Shown one piece after another: positions 5,306-10,773 of a DNA stretch of 10,773 nucleotides. The notes under the pieces are model-generated. The model did not search any database, was not told where the DNA came from, and saw only the letters and a program-made list of their open reading frames with translations. The translations under genes and the position numbers were made by a program. Location: the NCBI GenBank assembly GCA_964452415.1, contig CAYVME010000031.1, forward strand, positions 1 to 10,773, read 5' to 3'. This DNA comes from UBA12068 sp964452415 (GTDB lineage Bacteria > Patescibacteriota > Minisyncoccia > Moranbacterales > GWC2-37-73). Position 1 is the first letter of the stretch, and every line of letters starts with the position of its first letter.

Positions 5306-7921
5306 ATGGATATAAACAGATTTACCACTAAAAGTCAGGAACTTCTTCGAAAATCACAAGAGTTTGCGATTTCTCTTGGGCAACAGCAAATTGATATTTT
5401 TCATTTGCTCTTTTCTTTGATTTCTCAGGATGGATCAATTGTGCCAGTAATCCTGAAAAAGAAGGGGCTTGATCTTGAAAAAATGAAAAGTGAGGCTGAG
5501 GCTGAGGCAAAAAAATATCCAAAAACTTCAACTGGAATTTTGGGTCAAATTTTCATCACGCCTCCGCTGGTTCAAATTTTGGAACAAGCTGAGAAAGAGA
5601 TGGATAATATTGGTGATGATTTTGTTTCGACAGAACATGTCCTGTTGGCATTTTTGGCTGTCAGTTCTCCAGCTAAAAAACTTTTGGAATCCAATGATCT
5701 CTCTTATAGTGATGTCTTGCAAATTCTTTCAGAGCTTCGAGGAGCTCAAAAAGTGGATTCTCCTGAGCCAGAAGGCAAGTTTCAAGTGGTTGAAAAGTAC
5801 ACCATAAATCTGACTGACTTGGCGCGCCAAGACAAACTTGATCCGGTTGTGGGACGCGATGAAGAAATTCGTCGGGTCATGCAGGTGCTCAGTCGTCGCA
5901 CCAAAAATAATCCGGTTTTGATTGGTGAGGCTGGAACAGGAAAGACTGCCATTGCAGAAGGCTTGGCTCAAAGAATTGCGCAAGGCGATGTTCCTGAAAC
6001 GCTGAGAGACAAAGAACTCATCTCGCTTGATTTGGGATCACTTTTAGCTGGAGCAAAATTTCGAGGAGAATTTGAAGATAGGCTGAAAGCAATCTTGAAA
6101 GAAATTGAACATGCTGATGGAAAATATATTATCTTCATTGACGAATTGCACACACTTGTGGGAGCAGGAGCTTCCGAGGGGTCGCTGGATGCTTCAAACA
6201 TGCTCAAGCCTGCCTTGGCGCGAGGGAAAATGAAAACCATAGGTGCCACAACAACCAAGGAGTATCAGAAATATATTGAAAAGGATGCAGCTCTCGAGAG
6301 AAGATTCCAGCCTGTGATTATAAATGAGCCTTCGATTCTTGATTCAATTGCGATCCTCAGAGGAATCAGGGAAAAATATGAATTGCATCATGGAGTTAAG
6401 ATTACTGACGATGCTCTTATTGCTGCAGTGAAACTTTCATCGAGATATATTGCCGACAGATTTTTGCCAGATAAGGCAGTTGATCTTATTGACGAAGCAG
6501 CCAGCGCGCTTCGAATGCAAATTGATTCGATGCCAATTGAAATTGATCAAATGGAAAGAAAGATCAGACAACTTGAAATTGAGAAGAAGGCAATCCAAAG
6601 AGATAAAGCTAAAGATTCCAGAAAAAACATTTTGCAAATAAACAAGCAACTTGCTGAATTCAAAGAAAAATCAAACACACTGACTTTGCAATGGCGAACA
6701 GAGAAAGACTTGATCGCTGCTTCTCGCGAGCACAAAAAAGAGATTGACAAGTTGAAATCAGAAGCTGAGCTTGCTGAGAGAAAAGGTGAGTTGGACAAGG
6801 TTGCTGAAATTCGTTATGGAAAAATTCCGCTTCTGGAAAAAAAGATTAAAGAAGAAGAAAAAAAATTAAATAAAATTCAAAAAGAAAATTCAATTCTGAA
6901 AGAAGAAGTGAATGAGGAAGATATTGCGAATGTGGTTTCTCGTTGGACTGGAATTCCTGTTTCCAAGATGCTAGAAAGCGAACTGGAAAAACTTGCAAAC
7001 ATGGAAGATGATCTTGAGAAGCGTGTGATTGGTCAAGGCGAAGCAATTAAAGCTGTTTCCAATGCTATCAGGAGGTCTCGAGCTGGAATTGCTGAAGAGA
7101 ATCGTCCAATTGGGTCGTTTATTTTTCTTGGACCAACAGGAGTTGGAAAAACCGAATTGGCAAAAACCTTGGCTGAGTTTTTGTTTAACGATCCAAAATC
7201 CATGATTCGCTTAGACATGAGTGAATATATGGAATCGCATTCAACCGCCAAAATGATTGGCTCTCCTCCTGGCTATGTTGGATATGAGGAAGGTGGGCAA
7301 CTCACCGAAATTATTCGTCGCAGACCGTATAGTGTGATTTTGTTTGATGAAATTGAAAAAGCTCATCCTCAAGTTTTCAACATCTTGCTTCAGATTTTGG
7401 ATGATGGAAGGTTGACTGATGCCAAGGGCCGAGTTGTAAGTTTCAAAAATGCTGTCATTGTGATGACTTCAAATGTGGGAAGCGATATCATCTATAAGAT
7501 GCAGTCGTTTGGTTTTCAAGGAGAACCAATGGAGGAAAATGTGAATGAGAATGACATGCGAGCCAAAGTTCAAGCGAGTCTTAGGGAGCAATTCAAACCG
7601 GAATTTTTGAACAGAATTGATGAGATGATAATTTTTCATCCTCTTGGAAAAAAAGTTTTGCAAAAGATTGTTAACCTGCAATTGAATGCTGTGCAAAAAC
7701 GCTTGGATGAAAAAAATATCAAACTTCGTGTCTCCAATGATGTAAAGGAATATCTGACCGAGAAGGGATTTGATCCCACCTATGGTGCAAGACCCCTCAA
7801 GAGAATCATCCAAAATGAAATTTTGGATGAACTTGCCTTGGAAATAATTGAGAAGAAAATCTTGGATGGAGATACCATCAAAGTTCAATTGCAAAAAAAT
7901 AAGATTGTCTTTGAGAAGTAG
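5306..7921 (+). CDS. clpB: ClpB, AAA+ protein disaggregase
   Basis: ClpB hexamers thread aggregated proteins through a central pore with help from DnaK. The 871 residues match ClpB length. The N domain is at about 1-150. NBD1 has Walker A GEAGTGKT at 207-214 and Walker B ending D279-E280. The long coiled-coil middle domain runs from about 404 to 530, including the ClpB-type RYGKIPLLEKKI segment, which separates ClpB from ClpC and ClpA. NBD2 has Walker A GPTGVGKT at 609-616, Walker B FDE with D681-E682, pore loop GYVGYEEGG, and sensor-2 motif YGARPLKR near the end. No ClpP-docking tripeptide loop was recognised, as expected for ClpB. It starts 16 bp after htrA with no separate promoter, so the pair probably forms one stress operon. 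It ends in TAG and is followed by repeats R2 and R3. Confidence 0.97.
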   Translation: MDINRFTTKSQELLRKSQEFAISLGQQQIDIFHLLFSLISQDGSIVPVILKKKGLDLEKMKSEAEAEAKKYPKTSTGILGQIFITPPLVQILEQAEKEMDNIGDDFVSTEHVLLAFLAVSSPAKKLLESNDLSYSDVLQILSELRGAQKVDSPEPEGKFQVVEKYTINLTDLARQDKLDPVVGRDEEIRRVMQVLSRRTKNNPVLIGEAGTGKTAIAEGLAQRIAQGDVPETLRDKELISLDLGSLLAGAKFRGEFEDRLKAILKEIEHADGKYIIFIDELHTLVGAGASEGSLDASNMLKPALARGKMKTIGATTTKEYQKYIEKDAALERRFQPVIINEPSILDSIAILRGIREKYELHHGVKITDDALIAAVKLSSRYIADRFLPDKAVDLIDEAASALRMQIDSMPIEIDQMERKIRQLEIEKKAIQRDKAKDSRKNILQINKQLAEFKEKSNTLTLQWRTEKDLIAASREHKKEIDKLKSEAELAERKGELDKVAEIRYGKIPLLEKKIKEEEKKLNKIQKENSILKEEVNEEDIANVVSRWTGIPVSKMLESELEKLANMEDDLEKRVIGQGEAIKAVSNAIRRSRAGIAEENRPIGSFIFLGPTGVGKTELAKTLAEFLFNDPKSMIRLDMSEYMESHSTAKMIGSPPGYVGYEEGGQLTEIIRRRPYSVILFDEIEKAHPQVFNILLQILDDGRLTDAKGRVVSFKNAVIVMTSNVGSDIIYKMQSFGFQGEPMEENVNENDMRAKVQASLREQFKPEFLNRIDEMIIFHPLGKKVLQKIVNLQLNAVQKRLDEKNIKLRVSNDVKEYLTEKGFDPTYGARPLKRIIQNEILDELALEIIEKKILDGDTIKVQLQKNKIVFEK

Positions 7922-7946
7922 TTTGTTCAGTGAAAGATTTTGTTTA

Positions 7947-7986
7947 GTAAGCTATATTGAGTACATCGTCTCAAGTAGAGACTTAC
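7947..7986. other. Overlapping alternative hairpins after clpB
   Basis: In the stretch between clpB and repeat R2, TTGAG (7957-7961) can pair with CTCAA (7970-7974), or GTCTC (7968-7972) can pair with GAGAC (7978-7982), the latter extended by GTAA/TTAC (7947-7950 and 7983-7986). The two folds exclude each other. No U-run follows. It may help end clpB transcription or be part of the R2 boundary. Nothing else is seen between 7922 and 7983. Confidence 0.25.
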
Positions 7987-8091
7987 GCAATTGCTCGACT
8001 ATTTCTCTTTTTGGCACGCTTTTGGATGAATGCTCAATATCCAAAAGCTCCGATTCACTGTCGTTGCATATGGGCCAAAAAGAAAAATAGT
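7984..8091 (+). repeat. R2: complete copy of the dispersed structured repeat
   Basis: The element has imperfect terminal inverted repeats, 7998-8015 against 8074-8091 (17 of 18 pair). Inside is a perfect ten-base-pair hairpin, GCTTTTGGAT (8018-8027) with ATCCAAAAGC (8039-8048) and an 11-base loop. The conserved boxes are GGCACGCTT (8013-8021), ATTCACTGTCGTT (8053-8065) and AAAGAAAA (8079-8086). The preceding TACGCAA-TTGCTCGAC (from 7984) is shared with R5, so the element includes a 5' extension. The right end is identical to R1. No open frame or transposase is inside. Confidence 0.85.
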
Positions 8092-8134
8092 TTCACATTG
8101 CTAAACTAAACGCGCAAATATCAAGATATTACTT

Positions 8135-8246
8135 TTTTGATTTGGCCGTTTTCTTTCGGGGCTATCCACAGCGACAGCGAGGACGAGCGAGCAGTCATAG
8201 TTCCTGACTGCGAAGCGTGCCGAGAAGGGAAACAGGTAAAGCAAAA
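8135..8246 (-). repeat. R3: inverted copy of the dispersed repeat
   Basis: Positions 8187-8226 match the reverse complement of R4 (10383-10422) at 39 of 40 bases, including a 30-base exact run at 8197-8226. Reading the minus strand, GGCACGCTT is at 8221-8213, a diverged second box TCGCTGTCGCT is at 8180-8170, and a GAAAGAAAA right arm follows. The central hairpin is perfect, with GCAGTCA (8191-8197) and TGACTGC (8205-8211). The ends (around 8135-8156 and 8221-8246) form imperfect inverted repeats with wobble pairs. It lies 43 bp from R2 in the opposite orientation. Confidence 0.8.
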
Positions 8247-8274
8247 GAAGCTCTTAATTTCCAAAATCATCTTT

Positions 8275-8303
8275 TTGACATAAAGCCAAGTTAGTGCGAA
8301 AAT
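8275..8303 (+). promoter_or_regulatory. Weak promoter candidate for the membrane protein/pseudo-HtrA unit
   Basis: TTGACA (8275-8280) is a perfect -35 box. At 17 bases GAAAAT (8298-8303) matches the -10 consensus at four of six positions. A second TTGACA at 8358-8363 is too close to the ATG at 8375 to serve it. Both lie in similar contexts (CTCTTAATT then TTTTTGACA, from 8251 and 8344), a loose direct repeat. I see nothing else in 8247-8374. Confidence 0.3.
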
Positions 8304-8374
8304 CATTAATAGGTGTTGACTATCAGTTTTTACTGCAAAGAACCTCTTAATTATTTTTTGACAAATTACTTTCA

Positions 8375-9151
8375 ATGTTTTTTCATTTTCAAATATTGCT
8401 CTATAGTCTTGTCTTTTATTTCTTTCTTCAGTTTGTTACGGGTGATTTTGTTTCTGATTGGCTCCTTTCAATTGTTGATGGGTGGTCATGGAGCATGGCA
8501 TTTTTTCTGTCGTTCTCCTTCTTTGGGTTTTTTCAAATAGCAAAAAATGTTTCTCGGAAGCTTTGGATGACTCCGATTCCTGTTTTGCTTACAATCTCAA
8601 CAACGGGGCTTTTGTATTTTGTTCAATCTATCAAGCAACAACAGTTGTTGATTTTGTTGGCCGGAATCGCTTATTATTTCTTGCATATTGCGCTGTATCG
8701 TTTGCGAACTTGCGAAACTGACAAAACCGCCAGGGGAATTATTTCAGCCGGCAGTGTCTCAACGATCTTCCTTTTCTATGCAATGTCGTATGGGATATAC
8801 CTTAATTTTGCAATTCCTTTATGGATTTTGATGGGCATGTTGATGATTGTGACGGTGCTTGTAAGTTTGCAATATCTTTGGTTGATTAATAATGATAGCA
8901 AAATAGTGCTTAATTACAGTCTTGTTTTGGGATTTGTGATGGCTGAAATCATCTGGATTTTGAATTTTTGGCCCTTTGGATACTTGACAACAGGCGTTAT
9001 TAGCCTTATTTTTTACTATGTGTTTTGGGACCTTGTGCAACGACATTTCCTTTCTGAGCTTTCAAAAAGAAGAGTTGTTGCCAATGTGATCATCTTTGGC
9101 TTGTTGACAGCCTTGGTTCTCTCAAGCACGAGATGGCTACCTGTTGTGTAA
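8375..9151 (+). CDS. Polytopic membrane protein, function unknown
   Basis: The 258 residues are almost entirely hydrophobic, with about nine candidate membrane segments near 5-23, 38-55, 67-84, 90-108, 121-140, 145-170, 177-198, 203-222 and 234-251. Charged residues cluster in short loops, for example RLRTCETDKTAR at 110-120 and SELSKRR at 227-233, which probably face the cytoplasm. No signal peptidase site, transporter signature or catalytic motif was recognised. The ATG at 8375 is the first in frame after the TAA at 8348. It has no Shine-Dalgarno sequence. It ends in TAA 26 bp before the HtrA-like gene, so the two probably share a transcript and may act together. A membrane scaffold or receptor for the inactive HtrA domain is one reading, but only gene order supports it. 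Confidence 0.82.
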   Translation: MFFHFQILLYSLVFYFFLQFVTGDFVSDWLLSIVDGWSWSMAFFLSFSFFGFFQIAKNVSRKLWMTPIPVLLTISTTGLLYFVQSIKQQQLLILLAGIAYYFLHIALYRLRTCETDKTARGIISAGSVSTIFLFYAMSYGIYLNFAIPLWILMGMLMIVTVLVSLQYLWLINNDSKIVLNYSLVLGFVMAEIIWILNFWPFGYLTTGVISLIFYYVFWDLVQRHFLSELSKRRVVANVIIFGLLTALVLSSTRWLPVV

Positions 9152-9177
9152 ATTTCAATTTTTAAGAATAATCGACC

Positions 9178-10347
9178 ATGAAAATGAATTCAGTGAAAAT
9201 TAAAAAAGTTTTGAAAATTGCGATCATTGTGTTGTTTGTCTTTGTCGTGGGTGGATTTGGAGGCGTGTATTTCGATCAACAAATACTTCCATTTGTTCGC
9301 ACCAATAAATATCTTTCCAAAGTTGATTTCTTGAAACGCAGTGCAGAGAATGTCACCATTATCAACAAAACAGAGCAAGTCATCATCAAGGAAGATGATT
9401 CCATCAATGAAATTGCTTCGCAATCTTCAAATGCGGTTGTGAACATCATCTCACTTTCTTCTCAAAAAGATGGTTTTTCAAAAATAGAAAAAATTCAAGA
9501 TCAAAGTGGAACAGGTGTGATTGTAACGAGCGACGGCGTGATTGCGACATATAGAAGTGCAATCATTGAAAAGAATGCTCGATATCGCGTGCTTCTTTTC
9601 AATGGGGCTAGCCATGAGGCCAGGTTGATTGGCGTGGATGAATTTTCCAATCTGGCTTTTTTGAAAGTTGAAGCCTCAAATCTTACAGCAATTTCTTTTG
9701 GTGATTCTTCAGACGCAAAACCTGGCAAAAAGATTGTGGCCATCGGAAATTCATCTGGAGAATATCAAAATCGCTACGCTGTTGGGCTTCTTAGTAATAT
9801 TGCAAAAATATATAACTTGGGAGGAAAAACAGTTTCAATAAGTGAAAAACTTGAGGGAGTTCTTGAGAATGACTTCACCAATCCAAAGGAATATATTGGT
9901 GGACCCGTGATTGGTTATAGTGGAGAAATGCTCGGCCTGATTGGGGCGATTGTTATCGATGGTCAAAATGAATATTTTCAAATTCCTTCAAATGTCGTTC
10001 AAAAAACTTTGCAACAAGCTTTGGCTGGAAGTTTTGAAAACAGACCATTTTTTGGGGCTTATTATGTTTCAATTACCAAGGAATATGCCATTGCGCATGA
10101 CTTGAAACGCGATCGTGGAGCACTCATTTTTTCTCCATCAGGAAAGCAAGGTCTCGCAGTTATTTTTGCTTCACCTGCTGAGAAAGCCGGTCTTATGATT
10201 AATGACATTGTTGTTTCAGTTAATGACCAAGTTGTTAATCTTGACAATCCACTTTCGAACTTGATAAACACTTACAAAAAAGGTGACAGCATTGAGCTGT
10301 TGATTGACAGAAACGGCGAAGAAATGAAATTACAAGTGAAATTATAA
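9178..10347 (+). CDS. HtrA-like pseudoprotease: trypsin-fold and PDZ domains without a catalytic triad
   Basis: The 389 residues follow the HtrA plan: a membrane anchor at about 13-35, a trypsin-like domain at about 75-285, and a PDZ domain at about 292-388 with ASPAEKAGLMINDIVVSVN. Alignment by eye with the active HtrA at 3973 is straightforward: GTGVIVTSDG matches GTGFLISKDG, VAIGNSSGEY matches IAIGNSLGEF, and IGGP matches SGGP. The catalytic residues are all changed: His to S127 (in TYRSAI), Asp to N158 (in EFSNLAFLK), and Ser to I240 (in NPKEYIGGP). The frame is intact, so this is a maintained protein and not a decayed gene. It probably binds peptides or regulates a partner. The ATG at 9178 and one at 9184 are equally possible starts. 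Confidence 0.9.
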   Translation: MKMNSVKIKKVLKIAIIVLFVFVVGGFGGVYFDQQILPFVRTNKYLSKVDFLKRSAENVTIINKTEQVIIKEDDSINEIASQSSNAVVNIISLSSQKDGFSKIEKIQDQSGTGVIVTSDGVIATYRSAIIEKNARYRVLLFNGASHEARLIGVDEFSNLAFLKVEASNLTAISFGDSSDAKPGKKIVAIGNSSGEYQNRYAVGLLSNIAKIYNLGGKTVSISEKLEGVLENDFTNPKEYIGGPVIGYSGEMLGLIGAIVIDGQNEYFQIPSNVVQKTLQQALAGSFENRPFFGAYYVSITKEYAIAHDLKRDRGALIFSPSGKQGLAVIFASPAEKAGLMINDIVVSVNDQVVNLDNPLSNLINTYKKGDSIELLIDRNGEEMKLQVKL

Positions 10348-10362
10348 GTTTGAATTGCGCCT

Positions 10363-10475
10363 ATTTGATTCATTTATTTCCTTTCTCGGCACGCTTCGCA
10401 GTCAGGAACTATAACTGCTCGCTAAGAATTCACTGTCGTTCATTATAGCCTCTAAAGAAAACAAATAAATCAAAA
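10363..10475 (+). repeat. R4: complete copy of the dispersed structured repeat
   Basis: Imperfect terminal inverted repeats 10365-10384 and 10454-10473 pair at 17 of 20 positions. Conserved boxes are GGCACGCTT (10388-10396), ATTCACTGTCGTT (10428-10440) and AAAGAAAA (10454-10461). The distances between them (40 and 26 bases start to start) equal those in R2. The central hairpin differs from R2 and is GCAGT (10398-10402) with ACTGC (10414-10418). It starts 16 bp after the pseudo-HtrA stop and is the inverted partner of R3. Confidence 0.83.
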
Positions 10476-10520
10476 ACGGGATTTTGCTTAAGTTGTATGT
10501 TAAACTCGCACAAATCTTCA

Positions 10521-10538
10521 AATTAGTGTAAGCTGATT
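10521..10538. other. Small hairpin before the structured RNA candidate
   Basis: AATTAG (10521-10526) pairs with CTGATT (10533-10538), six pairs with one G-U and a six-base loop. It directly precedes the long rod-like fold at 10541. It may be part of the same transcript. No clear promoter was found between R4 and this point. Confidence 0.25.
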
Positions 10539-10540
10539 AA

Positions 10541-10665
10541 GGAAAAGCCTTCAGAATAGAGAATCGAAAAATTGAGACCCACCTGGATTTCAGGGAAAAA
10601 ATGAATTTTTTTCCTTATCTTTTTTCAAGGGACTCACACGACTCTCTTGCATTGAGGGCTTTTTC
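10541..10665 (+). ncRNA. Rod-like structured RNA candidate or elaborate terminator, family unassigned
   Basis: The ends pair over 13 base pairs: GGAAAAGCCTTCA (10541-10553) with TGAGGGCTTTTTC (10653-10665), two of them G-U. After a 4 by 5 internal loop, AGAGA (10558-10562) pairs with TCTCT (10643-10647) and TCG (10564-10566) with CGA (10639-10641). A third helix follows, TGAG/CTCA and CCC/GGG (10573-10580 with 10629-10636), around one A/A mismatch. The apex has two exclusive small hairpins, CCTG/CAGG (10582-10594) or GGAAAAAA/TTTTTTCC (10594-10614). The T-run in the basal stem would suit intrinsic termination on the + strand. The shape recalls 6S or SRP RNA, but I find no SRP core motif and the length is short for 6S. 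A promoter is not evident. Confidence 0.42.
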
Positions 10666-10713
10666 ATATTTTTGTGAATAATTTATTTATCCAAATTGTA
10701 TCAATATTGCATC

Positions 10714-10773
10714 TACGCAACTGCTCGACCATTTTCCTTTTTGGCACGCTTTTGGAAAAATACTCAATTTCCA
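10714..10773 (+). repeat. R5: left part of a dispersed repeat copy, cut by the window edge
   Basis: The copy begins TACGCAA-CTGCTCGAC as R2 does, continues with GGCACGCTT at 10743-10751, and enters the inner hairpin (TGGAAA 10753-10758 with TTTCCA 10768-10773) before the window ends. It has the same orientation as R1, R2 and R4. Between 10666 and 10713 there is only AT-rich sequence with no feature I can support. Confidence 0.8.

Noticed and set aside
7848..8090. Open frame of 80 codons on the plus strand overlapping the end of clpB
   Set aside because: It starts inside clpB in another frame and ends in repeat R2; its composition is that of a shadow frame.
7984..8246. CRISPR array or tRNA genes in the repeat-rich gap
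   Set aside because: The repeats are about 110 bp, occur once per orientation in the gap and have no regular spacers; no cloverleaf or TTCGANNC-type T-loop was found.
8121..8375. Open frame of 84 codons on the minus strand
   Set aside because: It runs through repeat R3, has no recognisable protein features and no promoter or ribosome site. It is an open frame created by the repeat and is a likely source of spurious annotation wherever the repeat occurs.
9178..10347. Second active HtrA protease
   Set aside because: All three catalytic positions are substituted when aligned with the active copy, so it is called a pseudoenzyme.
8375..10347. Insertion sequence or composite transposon between R3 and R4
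   Set aside because: No transposase or integrase is encoded between or beside the repeats, and no target-site duplication could be recognised; the inverted flanks are reported as an observation only.
10541..10665. SRP (4.5S) RNA or 6S RNA
   Set aside because: The conserved SRP apical loop (GGAAGGAAGCAG-like) is absent, and the region is shorter than typical 6S RNA with no clear central bubble. The fold is reported without a family.

Overview
This AT-rich, gene-dense window looks like a piece of a chromosome from the Candidate Phyla Radiation (Patescibacteria). That assignment is an inference. It rests on short intergenic gaps, almost no Shine-Dalgarno sequences, a 37-residue membrane protein next to an FtsB/DivIC-like protein with a Trp-Trp/Phe-Phe tail, an N-anchored parvulin-type isomerase, and a lone small ferredoxin. 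No ribosomal RNA or other taxonomic marker is present. All nine genes are on the + strand and all end in TAA or TAG.

Layout. Positions 1-25 hold the right end of a dispersed repeat (R1). Then come lepA (52-1848), a 37-aa single-pass membrane protein (1902-2015) behind a good sigma70-type promoter, an FtsB/DivIC-like division protein (2028-2414), a membrane-anchored PpiC/SurA-type prolyl isomerase (2471-3529), a 59-aa ferredoxin (3640-3819), a catalytically complete HtrA/DegP-type protease (3973-5289), and clpB (5306-7921). The gap 7922-8374 carries two repeat copies, R2 (+) and R3 (-). After it lies a two-gene unit: a polytopic membrane protein of unknown function (8375-9151) and an HtrA-like protein in which all three catalytic residues are replaced (9178-10347). 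The final 426 bases hold another repeat copy (R4), a probable structured RNA or elaborate terminator (10541-10665), and the left part of a fifth repeat copy (R5) running off the window.

Most of the genes serve protein quality control and the cell envelope: a translation GTPase, an extracytoplasmic foldase, an active HtrA protease, a cytosolic disaggregase and an inactive HtrA paralogue that probably binds rather than cuts. htrA and clpB are 16 bp apart and probably form one stress operon. The membrane protein and the pseudo-protease are 26 bp apart and probably form another.

The most novel signal is the repeat family R1-R5, about 110 bp long. Its conserved boxes (GGCACGCTT, ATTCACTGTCGTT, AAAGAAAA) keep the same spacing in R2 and R4, while the hairpin between the first two boxes differs completely in sequence. 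R2 and R5 show a compensatory base-pair swap in that hairpin, so the fold appears to be under selection. The other leading observations are the triad-less HtrA and the unassigned rod-like RNA candidate at 10541-10665.
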